Positions 18,624 through 27,021 of a stretch of DNA of 64,000 nt are shown here, one piece after another. The notes under the pieces were generated by a model, which made no database searches, was not told the origin of the DNA, and saw nothing but the letters and a program-made list of their open reading frames with translations. The translations under genes and the position numbers were made by a program. Origin of the DNA: an uncultured Peptococcaceae bacterium (GTDB lineage Bacteria; Bacillota; Peptococcia; Peptococcales; Peptococcaceae); NCBI GenBank assembly GCA_937976375.1, contig CALJRU010000061.1, positions 44,250 to 108,249 of the forward strand. Reading direction: 5' to 3'. The first letter of the stretch is position 1; the number at the start of each line of letters is the position of its first letter.

Positions 18624-18986
18624 TCATTCATCGTCTTTTTCAAATGTCATTGTGATGCCTTGCACAGGACCTTTGAGCGTGTCTTCATGCACCTTCGACA
18701 ATTCCAGCGTCTCATCATCCACCACCAGCGTAATGCCCTTGTCATCTTCCAGCGGCGACCATTTGCCTTCGTGTTCCGTTTCACCGATTTTCAGCACCGC
18801 TTTGCCGCTGTCTTCGAGCGTCAGCGAAAAATGGCTGTCGATGTCCTCGAGATTCACTTCGACGCCGCCCATAGCGCCTTTCACCGCTTGCCAGCTGCCA
18901 ACAAACTCATTGTTCGGATACTGCGCCGCACAGCCGCTCAACAGCAGCGATGCCAAAAGCGCCAGCGCCATCACACACCTTCGCAT
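18624..18986 (-). CDS. Small lipoprotein
   Basis: 120 residues. A type II signal peptide with lipobox LLSGC places the lipid-modified Cys near residue 19, so the protein should sit on the outer face of the cytoplasmic membrane. The mature part is short and acidic, with repeated beta-strand-like stretches such as GKAVLKIGETEHEGKWS. This lipocalin-like pattern (GxW...L...GKW) resembles the start of the lipoprotein at 23427-24161. The start at 18986 follows AAAGGAGTGG. Function unknown. Confidence 0.8.
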   Translation of the reverse strand: MRRCVMALALLASLLLSGCAAQYPNNEFVGSWQAVKGAMGGVEVNLEDIDSHFSLTLEDSGKAVLKIGETEHEGKWSPLEDDKGITLVVDDETLELSKVHEDTLKGPVQGITMTFEKDDE

Positions 18987-19204
18987 TGTCCCACTCCTTT
19001 GCACATTTGTTACAGCATACACCAAAACGCCGCCAAAGAAAACCTCTTCCTCAGGAAAATTCCCACGCACACCAAACAAAAACGGGCCGCGCGAGCTCTA
19101 TGTTTTGGAAAGCCCCTTCGTTAATACGAGCAGCAAAAGCGCCCGATCACAGCATATTTCCGTGCCAGTTATTTAATGATGGTTTTTCCATTTTGCTTCT
19201 ACCA

Positions 19205-19582
19205 TCATAAGGCCTCCAACTTCGCAAGCAGGTAGGTCAGAGAACTATCGTAGAAAACAAAATTATCTATCAGGCCTGCCTTTTGAGCATCCACAGACTT
19301 TCTGCGAACAATGGGCTGGTCCGGCCTGACCAAGAGCAGAATCTTAACAGCACGATTGTTTTCCCTCAACGATTGACAGATGTCAGCGGCGTACTCCATA
19401 TCCATCTGATCCGCGACATCCACGATGACCATATCAGCATGAAAAATATCCGCACCGACAACAGCCTGCGAGTAATTGAGCTGGGCCGCCCACTTAAAAC
19501 CAATCTCCGGCTTGGCCAGAATGGCTGCCGATAATCCCTGACCGAGTATTTTATTGGTTGAAATAAATAGAATTGTTTTCAT
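19205..19582 (-). CDS. Output-less receiver-like protein (paralogue of 25811-26185)
   Basis: 125 residues, the size of one CheY-like receiver, with no output domain. The phosphoacceptor-like Asp is D55 (VIVDVAD), but the acidic pair at the end of strand 1 is missing (MKTILFISTNK). The C-terminal stretch DNFVFYDSSLTYLLAKLEAL closely matches DDFVFYDASLDYLVACLQAL of the gene at 25811, so the two are paralogues at the two ends of the SPFH/AIM24 gene set. AGAGGAGG precedes the ATG. A pseudo-receiver or protein-interaction role is inference. Confidence 0.7.
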   Translation of the reverse strand: MKTILFISTNKILGQGLSAAILAKPEIGFKWAAQLNYSQAVVGADIFHADMVIVDVADQMDMEYAADICQSLRENNRAVKILLLVRPDQPIVRRKSVDAQKAGLIDNFVFYDSSLTYLLAKLEAL

Positions 19583-19920
19583 GATCTTCCTCCTCTCGCC
19601 GAAATCAGTTAGAAATCGTCAAGCTTGGACACCTTACTGCCAAAACCACAGCAGACATGCTCCAGCTTTCCAGAAGCGCTCGCATCACAGAGCGTAAACA
19701 CATGACTCCCGCCCCTTTTGGAGCGGGAGTCATGTCAATGAGACCATCCACTGAGGCCAAACTCGATGTAGCGAAAACAAAAGCGGGGATGATGCAATGT
19801 TTTCAAACTGACTCCAACTGCGTTGGAAAATTTTTGACCTGTTCATCGGTTTATTGGCTCCGCCTGTCATGGCGCGCTTTGTTTTTTCAGGAATCAGCTC
19901 TCACAAATCGGTTCTCTTTA
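19583..19920. other. Intergenic stretch with a 13-bp perfect hairpin
   Basis: 338 bp without a convincing gene. ACATGACTCCCGC (19700-19712) and GCGGGAGTCATGT (19723-19735) form a perfect stem with a 10-nt loop but no T-run on either side, so it is not a clear terminator. It separates the AIM24-side operon from the receiver-like gene at 19582. Confidence 0.6.
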
Positions 19921-21387
19921 TTAAAAACCGCTAAGCTTGAAAGCAAGCAATTCCTCTGCGGATTTATCCGCTCTGGTTTCTGTCATAATAACCAAAATAC
20001 TGCCATCTGACAGTTTTGTGCCGCTGCAAAACCATGGGTAACTTGTAGCAAACAAATCGCTGCCATCTGCCTCACCAATATAGGTGCCGTCTTTCGTCCA
20101 AAGCACCACAGTGCGCATGTTTCCGTCTAAGGCCAGATAGCCATTTGTCGTCTCTGCCACAAAGGTAATGCTTCCCAGGCTGCCTCCATCGGAATCTGCC
20201 AGCGTCATTTGCAAGACACCATTCGCATCATAGACGAACACTTTATGACCGCTGTCATCCACCGCAGACCCACAAACATAGATATGGTTTTCATCAATCA
20301 GCAGATGGCTGATCACATCAACTTCTTTAAAAACAATCGGCTCTGTTTTCAGCGCACCGCCAGAAAGCGTCATCTTCTCGCACTCCGCACTTGAGAACCA
20401 ACTGACGCCCCACGTTCCCGACGGATGCATGCTCACATACTCTGGGCCCTCATAAGAGGCCGTCTGCTTCCCATCCTTCCAACTGATCAGCGGCTCCATG
20501 AAATTCGCAAGCCAAATGGTTCCAGACGCGTCGGCGGAAATATTTTTATATTCCGCGTTCAATGTAACATCCTCTGAAAATTTCAGTGATTTGCCGTCGT
20601 AATCGTAGCGTTTCAGCGCACCGTCGACCAAAAGAAAAGCCTGATTCCCAACAACAGCAACGTCATGGGCAAAGGTTTCTTTTGTCACGATGCAGTCTGT
20701 AATAGGCAGCCACTGGCTGTCCATCGTAAATGTTCCCACCATGACGCTGCGTGATTCGGCAGAAAAAGGTTCGCCTTCCCAATACCAAGGTCCATCCTTA
20801 TGCCCCTTATCCTCCAATCGAATCGTCAGGCCGGACAAGAGCTTATCCACGCACTCGTTTTCGTATTCACCGACGACCTCAATCAAAACAGTGGCACTGG
20901 CACCTTCCACACGATTCAGATACCGCAGGCAAGGATAGCCCCAATATTTTCCCTCCTGCTTGAGGCAGTCAACACCTCCAATATTGGTCAGATCGTAAGA
21001 TTCATTGACCGCATATTCGTACTCATCAAAACCATAGCTGGTGAGATAGTCGCGAAACGTGTAAGGTTCTTCCACTGAAACGTAGATATCTGCACTGACA
21101 AAGTTTTCATCTCCTCCATCCTTTGGTATCGACAGAGTGATTCTAGAGGCTGTTTCCTCATCATAAAAATCATCTTCTTCATAGGTCCAGCCATCCTCCT
21201 CATCGTAAACCAAATCCCAAAGACTGGCGTTTACTGTCTTCGGAGATTTCACCGAAGCAGGTATTTCCTGCTTTGTTCCTGCCGATGTCTGCTCCTGAGT
21301 TTCCGAGGCATCTTTGCCACAGGCGGTAAAGGTGAACAACATCAGTGTCGTAAAAAGCAGACATGTTATCCCTATCTTTTTCTTCAT
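19921..21387 (-). CDS. Large lipoprotein with beta-propeller-like C-terminal half
   Basis: 488 residues. A type II signal peptide ends in FTACG, so the mature protein is tethered outside the membrane. A Ser/Thr/Gln-rich linker is followed by an acidic domain (about 50-190) and by repeating segments such as GTIWLANFM, GTWGVSWFSS, GYLALDGNM and GSILVIMTE, which look like blades of a beta-propeller. I do not recognise a named family. The start at 21387 has AGAGGTG at a suitable distance; an ATG two codons earlier is too close to it. It is the last gene of the SPFH/AIM24 set. Confidence 0.75.
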   Translation of the reverse strand: MKKKIGITCLLFTTLMLFTFTACGKDASETQEQTSAGTKQEIPASVKSPKTVNASLWDLVYDEEDGWTYEEDDFYDEETASRITLSIPKDGGDENFVSADIYVSVEEPYTFRDYLTSYGFDEYEYAVNESYDLTNIGGVDCLKQEGKYWGYPCLRYLNRVEGASATVLIEVVGEYENECVDKLLSGLTIRLEDKGHKDGPWYWEGEPFSAESRSVMVGTFTMDSQWLPITDCIVTKETFAHDVAVVGNQAFLLVDGALKRYDYDGKSLKFSEDVTLNAEYKNISADASGTIWLANFMEPLISWKDGKQTASYEGPEYVSMHPSGTWGVSWFSSAECEKMTLSGGALKTEPIVFKEVDVISHLLIDENHIYVCGSAVDDSGHKVFVYDANGVLQMTLADSDGGSLGSITFVAETTNGYLALDGNMRTVVLWTKDGTYIGEADGSDLFATSYPWFCSGTKLSDGSILVIMTETRADKSAEELLAFKLSGF

Positions 21388-21421
21388 AGCCATTCACCTC
21401 TTTGCATTTATTATTTGCTAT

Positions 21422-22108
21422 TTATTTTTTATTATTGACAAAAAACGGCATCAACAGTTCAGCCACTTTGCTGATCGGCATTGTCTGTAAGATCACCTTT
21501 CCAGGCCCCCGGACAACCGTATTAAAAACGCCTTCGCCACCGAGCAGCATATTTTTTGCGCCCCTGACGGTGACAATATCCATGGTGCAAGTTTCCTCCA
21601 TTGCCGCTAGGTATCCCGTGCTGACCAGCATTTCCTGTCCAGCGCTCAGCTCATATTCCGCCGCATGGCCGTCAATTTCAATAAACGCCGTGCCGTTTCC
21701 GCTGAGTTTCTGCATAACGAAACCTTCACCGCCAAATATTCCTGAACCCAGTTTTTTCTGGAAATACATAGACAACTCTACGCCTTCATCTGAGGCGAGA
21801 AAAGCACTCCTCTGCACGATCATCGAATGGCCATCGCTGATGTTCAGTGCCTTGATTGCCCCTGGAAAGCTCGATGCAAATGCAATAGTCCCATCTCCGC
21901 CTTCTGCGGTAAATTTATTTTGAAAAACAGAATCGCCTGAAACAAACCTGCCCAGCATCTTTTTCATGCCGCCGCCAGAAACGGTTTCCATTTTCATATT
22001 CGAGCTCATCCAGCTCATGCTTCCGCTTTCTGTGATCATGGATTCACCGGCAGATAATTCACATACAACAACCGGTAAGTTTTCACCCAAGATTTCATAA
22101 TTTTTCAT
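21422..22108 (-). CDS. AIM24 / TIGR00266 family protein
   Basis: 228 residues. A double beta-helix protein with the family pattern of glycine-rich repeats (GESMITESGSMSWMS, GGEGFVMQKLSGNGTAFIEIDG, GGEGVFNTVVRGPGKVILQTMP). Bacterial members are of unknown function; the yeast member works at the mitochondrial inner membrane. It lies between the DUF4428 zinc-ribbon gene and the large lipoprotein with gaps of 21 and 34 bp, so co-transcription is likely. Conserved pairing with an SPFH protein suggests a membrane-associated job. Confidence 0.88.
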   Translation of the reverse strand: MKNYEILGENLPVVVCELSAGESMITESGSMSWMSSNMKMETVSGGGMKKMLGRFVSGDSVFQNKFTAEGGDGTIAFASSFPGAIKALNISDGHSMIVQRSAFLASDEGVELSMYFQKKLGSGIFGGEGFVMQKLSGNGTAFIEIDGHAAEYELSAGQEMLVSTGYLAAMEETCTMDIVTVRGAKNMLLGGEGVFNTVVRGPGKVILQTMPISKVAELLMPFFVNNKK

Positions 22109-22129
22109 GATGGACCTCCTTTTTATTGC

Positions 22130-22963
22130 CTATCCATTCACAGCGCCGCCGCAAAATTCACAACAGCCACTTGCATCCGGTGTGGTTGTCGCTCCACAGA
22201 ATGGGCAAGTCACCGCTGCCTTCGGAGCTACGGCCGCAGCCATCTCTTCCCGAACCTGCTGTCGAACCTGAAGCAATGTTTCCTGGATCTCCAACCCCAT
22301 TGCTTCATATTGCTGGTATTCCACGCTGGCACGAACTTCTTCTGCGTTGGATGTTCGAGGACTGCTGCCTGGCCACAAATCACCACGCAGCGACCGCATG
22401 GCATCAGGCCCGTCAAACAATGTGTCCACGTCATTGTCCACTGAATCGCTGTTAAGTTTAAACCGTATTTCATTAAAGTAAGGATGATTGACGTGAATCA
22501 CAATATAAAAATCATAAGAACAGGCATATTGCTTAGGATTGAAGCTATGTCGCACTCCTTCTTCATCCCGGTATTCGATTTCCGTTTTACGTTCGTCAAT
22601 ATCCAGCTTACATCCTGTAACATCGGAGAAGGAGAGCACGTCCGGATTCGCCTCTTTCAAATCTTTGGCAGCAGTGACCATAAACAGCCCTGCGTTTTCG
22701 TCCAGCAGCACCTTTGTGCGCTCACCCAGGGTTCGAGTGATGCAGAATGAAGACACCTTCTCCTGATTGGCTTCCCGGTAAGAGAGCTGCGCTCTGATTT
22801 CTGCCACTGTGCTCTGACGTCGCTCACTAAACCATGGCGAAAGCTTCGCGGCGCAGTTCTTGCAAATGCTCCCATCTTCAAGTTTACGAGCGCCAAGCAA
22901 GCCGATCTCACCACCGCAAACGGCGCACTCCTTTTTATCAAACAACTTCCCAAAGAGCCCCAT
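22130..22963 (-). CDS. DUF4428 protein with C-terminal zinc ribbon
   Basis: 277 residues. The N-terminus carries a four-Cys DUF4428 zinc finger (CAVCGGEIG...CKNCAAKL, residues about 13-45). The middle (about 75-190) is beta-rich with DVTGCKLDIDERKTEIEY and resembles a bacterial PH-like domain. A Glu/Gln-rich helix follows, then a final CPFCGAT...CEFCGG ribbon. No membrane segment. Likely a cytoplasmic adaptor; function unknown. It sits 22 bp before the AIM24 gene on the same strand. Confidence 0.8.
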   Translation of the reverse strand: MGLFGKLFDKKECAVCGGEIGLLGARKLEDGSICKNCAAKLSPWFSERRQSTVAEIRAQLSYREANQEKVSSFCITRTLGERTKVLLDENAGLFMVTAAKDLKEANPDVLSFSDVTGCKLDIDERKTEIEYRDEEGVRHSFNPKQYACSYDFYIVIHVNHPYFNEIRFKLNSDSVDNDVDTLFDGPDAMRSLRGDLWPGSSPRTSNAEEVRASVEYQQYEAMGLEIQETLLQVRQQVREEMAAAVAPKAAVTCPFCGATTTPDASGCCEFCGGAVNG

Positions 22964-22988
22964 ATCTCACATTCCTTTCTATATGCGA

Positions 22989-23396
22989 TCAAACGCTGCC
23001 GTTGTTCTTTATCTGCATGGCCCCGTAAATATAAGCGCCCGGCACCAAAAAATTAAGAACCAGACTGACCAGACTGAACTCACCTTCAGCAGCGAACCCA
23101 ACGATCAAAGAGATGATGCATAAAACTGCAACGACACTGCCCCACTTGATACAAACAACAGCTTCTTGAGGTGCACTGCAAGCACTAATCCCATTCCTGC
23201 CTGCAATAAATTGAATGACCGAGGCCGTCGTTAAAATTATGGAGCTGACATAGAACAAACCCGTTCCTTTTACGCTGCCTGCTAATATAGCCAGCATGCT
23301 GATCCATAAAATGGTAATAACACCTGCGATATAACCAATAACACCACCTATGATCATAAGAATGGATGCGATCTTAAAAAAACTCTGACCTTTCAT
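22989..23396 (-). CDS. Small four-helix membrane protein
   Basis: 135 residues, with four hydrophobic segments at about 8-30, 34-62, 80-102 and 106-126. Short polar loops and no recognisable motif. It lies between the second lipoprotein and the DUF4428 gene with gaps of about 25-30 bp, consistent with one transcript. Function unknown. Confidence 0.75.
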   Translation of the reverse strand: MKGQSFFKIASILMIIGGVIGYIAGVITILWISMLAILAGSVKGTGLFYVSSIILTTASVIQFIAGRNGISACSAPQEAVVCIKWGSVVAVLCIISLIVGFAAEGEFSLVSLVLNFLVPGAYIYGAMQIKNNGSV

Positions 23397-23426
23397 TTGG
23401 CATCCCTCTATTTTATCGTTCTATTT

Positions 23427-24161
23427 TCACTCCCCTTCAGTACTGTTTTTCGTACAATGAAAGGTGTAATAATCCTCATCTGTGCTATAATCCACATCCA
23501 ATGTTCCATCTGTATTTATTGTTATAAAAAGAGATGGGTTATCTGATTCTATCGTACAGTATCCCAAAGCCACAGACCATGGGAACGTTCCAACTTCCTG
23601 CCCTTTATAGGACACATCTACACTTCTGTCAGCTTTAAAATGAAGACGCAATGCATCATGAATGTCATCTACACCTTCCATGGATGTCTGCGGGCCACTT
23701 CCCAGAAGTTCTTCCACACTCTCTGACATCCACTCACCCAAGACTGCTTTTTCTTCTTCCGTCAGATACAATTCCGGGTTCATGGCATCCGTTCCTTCTT
23801 TTGCAAAAATAAGCTTTACGCCCATGCCCAGCATGTCATCAAAAGAAATTGTATCTTCGCCAATCACGCCGATCATTTCTTCCCCTTCGATTGTGAGAGT
23901 GAATTCATCGTCCTGCACGGACCACTCCCCTTTTCCGCTGTCTTCACCAACGACAACATCTACTTTTCCTCCGTTCTTTACTTCAAGCTCAAATGCACCG
24001 CCGAATGCTTCCTCAACGCCAATCGACATGCCCATCATCTGTGCCGAAACTGCTATCCACTTCCCTTCATAAGGACTTTTCTCACTTCCCCCACATCCGG
24101 TCACAAATAATAGGCTAAACATGCAAATCAAAGCAAACACCATATTCATTTTCTTCTTCAT
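23427..24161 (-). CDS. Lipoprotein with two lipocalin-like repeats
   Basis: 244 residues. The signal peptide ends in lipobox VTGC. The mature protein has acidic beta-rich segments of the type GKWIAVSAQMMG...GKGEWSVQDDEFTLTIEG, the same layout as the small lipoprotein at 18624-18986, suggesting a shared fold. The start at 24161 (MKKKMNM) follows AAAGGAAG; the in-frame upstream region has no such site. Probably exported and membrane tethered; function unknown. Confidence 0.8.
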   Translation of the reverse strand: MKKKMNMVFALICMFSLLFVTGCGGSEKSPYEGKWIAVSAQMMGMSIGVEEAFGGAFELEVKNGGKVDVVVGEDSGKGEWSVQDDEFTLTIEGEEMIGVIGEDTISFDDMLGMGVKLIFAKEGTDAMNPELYLTEEEKAVLGEWMSESVEELLGSGPQTSMEGVDDIHDALRLHFKADRSVDVSYKGQEVGTFPWSVALGYCTIESDNPSLFITINTDGTLDVDYSTDEDYYTFHCTKNSTEGE

Positions 24162-24254
24162 AATTTTTCTTCCTTTCTTAAAATGACCGCTTCTTCCTGA
24201 CAATACATGGACAACGGGCTGTTTTTGCCCTGCTTCATATGAATACACTATGAA

Positions 24255-25679
24255 TCATTCTTGAAGATCTCCATCGTCGAAGGGATCTCCGCATTCTGGA
24301 CAAAACTTTGGTGGTTTTTGGGGATCGTCTGGTTCCCAGCCGCATTGATCGCAGCGATATTGAGGCACGCCCGCAGGTTTCGGCTTGCCGCACTCCGCAC
24401 AGAATTTTCCCTTATTCATCGCGCCACAGGAGCAAGTCCAGCCGTTGGACTGTGCGTCTGGTTTTTTCGTGCCGCACTCGGGGCAAAAATTACCGCTCAC
24501 CACTGCGCCGCACTGCTGACATCTCCAGCTGTCAGCAGATGGCTTTTGTTCTGGCTTTTTGCCGCCGCAATTTGGGCAGAAACGACCGGTGATGCCGCTC
24601 TGTCCGCAAGAACATACCCAGCTGCCGGCGGAGACTGGTGCAGAAGGCGTGGTCGGCTGCGGCTGTTCCTGCGCACCTATCTGATATAAGCTCTGCGCAT
24701 TCATGCCGCCCATCTGACCAGCCATGCCCATTCCCATAAAGGCCATGGCTGGACCGGCATTAGGATTGCTTGCTGCAGCCTGCATGGCGCTGGCCTGGGC
24801 ACCCACCAGATGCGCCGCTGCACGGGTGGGGTCCATGAAGGCAACATTGCGCTGCAGCTCCTTGATCATCTGCTCGTCTTCTTCGTTGGCCTTTACGCTG
24901 GAAATACCGAAAGAAACAATAGCAAGGCCTCGCAAATCATGCCACTTGGCAGATAGTTCCTGATTCAACGCTTCTGCCACCTCAGTGGTATGACCAGGGA
25001 GTGCACTGTATCGTATTCCCATGTCGCTGATCTTGGCAAACGCTGGCTGCAGCGCAGTCAAAAGTTCCGTTCTCATTTGTCCTGCAATCTCTTCTCGGCT
25101 GTACATCTCATCTACGTTGCCGCAAACATTGGTATAGAACAACAACGGATTGACAATACGAAAGCTGTACTCTCCAAAACAACGGACGCCAATATCCATA
25201 TCCAATCCCGCCCGTTGATCCAGCACTCGAAACGGAACCGGAGAAGGCGTTCCGTACTTATTCCCTACAATTTCTTTGGTGTTAAAATAATAGATTCTCT
25301 GGTCTTTGGGCGCTTCTCCGCCAAATGTGAAACGCTTGCCGATGTTCCGAAAGACCTGGCCAATACTCTCTCCCAAATCGCCTGCAAAAATACTTGGCTC
25401 CGTGGACGTGTCATAGGTGTATTCGCCAGGCTCGGCACATACTTCCACCACTTTTCCTTGTTCTACAATCAGCATGCATTGACCGTCGGCAACAGCAATC
25501 ACAGAGCCATTGGTAATGATATTTTCGTCACCCTTGTAATTGCTGGAGCGATCGGACACTTTTTTCCTGCCTTTTACCGCCAGAACATCTGCGGGAATGG
25601 CTTCACAGTAAAAATACTCTTTCCACTGATCGGCCAGCACACTTCCGGCAGCTCCTAGTCCCGCTTTAATAAGCCCCAT
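24255..25679 (-). CDS. SPFH-domain virion-core-like protein with four zinc ribbons
   Basis: 474 residues. Residues about 1-300 are an SPFH/band-7-like domain of the YdjI type (start MGLIKAGLGAAGSVLADQWK, then GTPSPVPFRVLDQRAGLDMDI). A Met/Gly/Ala-rich linker (about 300-345) leads to four Cys-rich ribbons: CSCGQSG..CPNCGG, CQQCGAV..CPECG, CSCGAMN..CAECG and CDQCGWE..CPECG. SPFH proteins scaffold membrane microdomains; YdjI of Bacillus subtilis works with PspA in envelope stress. The start at 25679 follows AGAGGAGATGAAACG. It heads a same-strand set of six genes. Confidence 0.85.
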   Translation of the reverse strand: MGLIKAGLGAAGSVLADQWKEYFYCEAIPADVLAVKGRKKVSDRSSNYKGDENIITNGSVIAVADGQCMLIVEQGKVVEVCAEPGEYTYDTSTEPSIFAGDLGESIGQVFRNIGKRFTFGGEAPKDQRIYYFNTKEIVGNKYGTPSPVPFRVLDQRAGLDMDIGVRCFGEYSFRIVNPLLFYTNVCGNVDEMYSREEIAGQMRTELLTALQPAFAKISDMGIRYSALPGHTTEVAEALNQELSAKWHDLRGLAIVSFGISSVKANEEDEQMIKELQRNVAFMDPTRAAAHLVGAQASAMQAAASNPNAGPAMAFMGMGMAGQMGGMNAQSLYQIGAQEQPQPTTPSAPVSAGSWVCSCGQSGITGRFCPNCGGKKPEQKPSADSWRCQQCGAVVSGNFCPECGTKKPDAQSNGWTCSCGAMNKGKFCAECGKPKPAGVPQYRCDQCGWEPDDPQKPPKFCPECGDPFDDGDLQE

Positions 25680-25810
25680 CGTTTCATCTCCTCTCACGTT
25701 TTCACATTAGAAGCATTCTTCCTTCCACCCACGCCCGTTTGTCTCGGCGAACAAGCCTGCCAGCCTTCTCTCATTTCCACTGCGGAACAATCGCCAAAAC
25801 AGATTTCATG

Positions 25811-26185
25811 CTACAGTGCCTGCAGACAGGCGACCAAATAATCCAATGATGCATCATAAAATACAAAGTCATCAATTTCGCCCCTCTGCTTCGCTTCAAT
25901 GGCACGGTGGACATCCTCCATCCTACTTTCCGAACACATCAGCATCAGTCGACAGTGTGGCAGGACTTGTCTCAGCCATGCACACAGCATCAAACAATAA
26001 CCAATGTCATGCGCGCCATCCTCCGATACTTCCAGCAAAGCACCTTCAGCCAAGTGATCACGGATTGCCACATCTGCCCTGGTATAATCCGGTTCATAGC
26101 GCAACTGGATGCCCGGATCATGCCGCACCTTCGTGATCAGCCCCTGGGCCAAAGAGGCCCGCTGCATGATTAAAACGACCGTCTT
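25811..26185 (-). CDS. Output-less receiver-like protein (paralogue of 19205-19582), probable CTG start
   Basis: 124 residues from the proposed CTG at 26185. The position of the phosphoacceptor Asp holds Glu (E53, ALLEVSED), and the acidic pair of strand 1 is missing, so this is a pseudo-receiver, perhaps locked in one state. The C-terminal DDFVFYDASLDYLVACLQAL pairs it with the gene at 19205. The CTG aligns with the ATG of that paralogue and has AGGGGGGTG in front; the only upstream ATG (26206) lies about 12 bases from the predicted transcript start and has no ribosome site. Its promoter carries the CTACCC palindrome. Confidence 0.65.
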   Translation of the reverse strand, partial: KTVVLIMQRASLAQGLITKVRHDPGIQLRYEPDYTRADVAIRDHLAEGALLEVSEDGAHDIGYCLMLCAWLRQVLPHCRLMLMCSESRMEDVHRAIEAKQRGEIDDFVFYDASLDYLVACLQAL

Positions 26186-26224
26186 CAGATGCCCACCCCC
26201 CTGCATATCCTGTATTTTGACCTA

Positions 26225-26269
26225 ATTGTATCGGCTTTTTTGTACCTGCGCCCTACCCGCAGCGGGTAG
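26225..26269 (-). promoter_or_regulatory. Activator-type promoter with CTACCC palindrome, copy 1
   Basis: The 17-bp palindrome CTACCCGCAGCGGGTAG (26253-26269) is centred 31 bp upstream of the first base of the -10 box TACAAT (26230-26225, minus strand). No -35 box is visible at the expected place (GGGCGC). The half-site TACCCGC resembles the TACYYMT heptamer bound by NarL-type LuxR domains. The same arrangement recurs at 34445-34489. Confidence 0.7.
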
Positions 26270-26289
26270 TTTTTGCCAAAATGAGCCAT

Positions 26290-26336
26290 AAAAAAACCCA
26301 CAATGAATTAGCCATCCAACTCATTGTGGATTTTTC
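26290..26336 (-). terminator. Terminator of the two-component operon
   Basis: On the minus strand TCCACAATGA pairs with TCATTGTGGG and is followed by seven Ts. It closes the operon that ends with the LuxR response regulator. Confidence 0.88.
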
Positions 26337-26403
26337 TTATGTATTTTTACTGACCCGCCAGCTCTGCGCTGCCTGGATCTGTCCGACGGCAGAAAACGCT
26401 GGG

Positions 26404-27021
26404 CTAATACAGGGGATTGATCCAGCCATTGGCAATCATGTAAAAGGCCAGGTCCACTGCTTTAGAAAATCCGGTCTTGCCCAGCATATTCATTTTATGA
26501 TACTTGACGGTGTTTTCGCTGATAAATAATTCCTTCGCAATTTCCTTATTGGTCATATGCTTGCACATCAGTCTCAACACTTCCATTTCACGGTCGGTCA
26601 GCGGCGCTTCACCTTGAGGCAGGGGAATGGTTTTAGGCTCTGGAAAACAGCTGCCACCCGCCATCACTTCTCTGGCCACTTCTAAAAAACAATTCAGGCT
26701 CTTGCTTTTGTACACAAAACCATTGGCTCCAGCAGCTTTGGCTCGCGGAATATACGAGATCTCATCAAAAGCCGTCATGACGATGATCCTGATGTCTGCA
26801 TCATACTGACGAATGGTCTCCACCGCTTTCAGGCCAGAAGCTCCACCTTCTGTACATACATCCATCAAAACCATATCGGGATGCAGCCGCTTGCAAAAAT
26901 CAAGGGCATAATCGGCGCTGGCGACTTCCCCCACGATTAAAAATTCACCAGAAGCCGTCAATGCTGCTGTCAGCGACTCTCGCATGGATGCATGATCTTC
27001 CACTATTAAAACTTTGATCAT
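26404..27021 (-). CDS. LuxR/NarL-family response regulator
   Basis: 205 residues. Receiver domain (1-120) with acidic pair E8-D9, phosphoacceptor D54 (VLMDVCTEG) and the switch Thr/Lys (MTAFDE, YKSKS); C-terminal LuxR helix-turn-helix (about 137-200: LTDREMEVLRLMCKHMTNKEIAKELFISENTVKYH). A DNA-binding regulator activated by phosphorylation, most probably by the kinase whose stop codon overlaps its start (ATGA). It is the last gene of its operon and a candidate for binding one of the two palindrome types in this locus. Confidence 0.92.
   Translation of the reverse strand: MIKVLIVEDHASMRESLTAALTASGEFLIVGEVASADYALDFCKRLHPDMVLMDVCTEGGASGLKAVETIRQYDADIRIIVMTAFDEISYIPRAKAAGANGFVYKSKSLNCFLEVAREVMAGGSCFPEPKTIPLPQGEAPLTDREMEVLRLMCKHMTNKEIAKELFISENTVKYHKMNMLGKTGFSKAVDLAFYMIANGWINPLY

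Noticed and set aside
19657..20010. Plus-strand frame of 117 codons between the receiver-like gene and the large lipoprotein
   Set aside because: It runs through the perfect hairpin and into the antisense of the lipoprotein, with no ribosome site or known motif.
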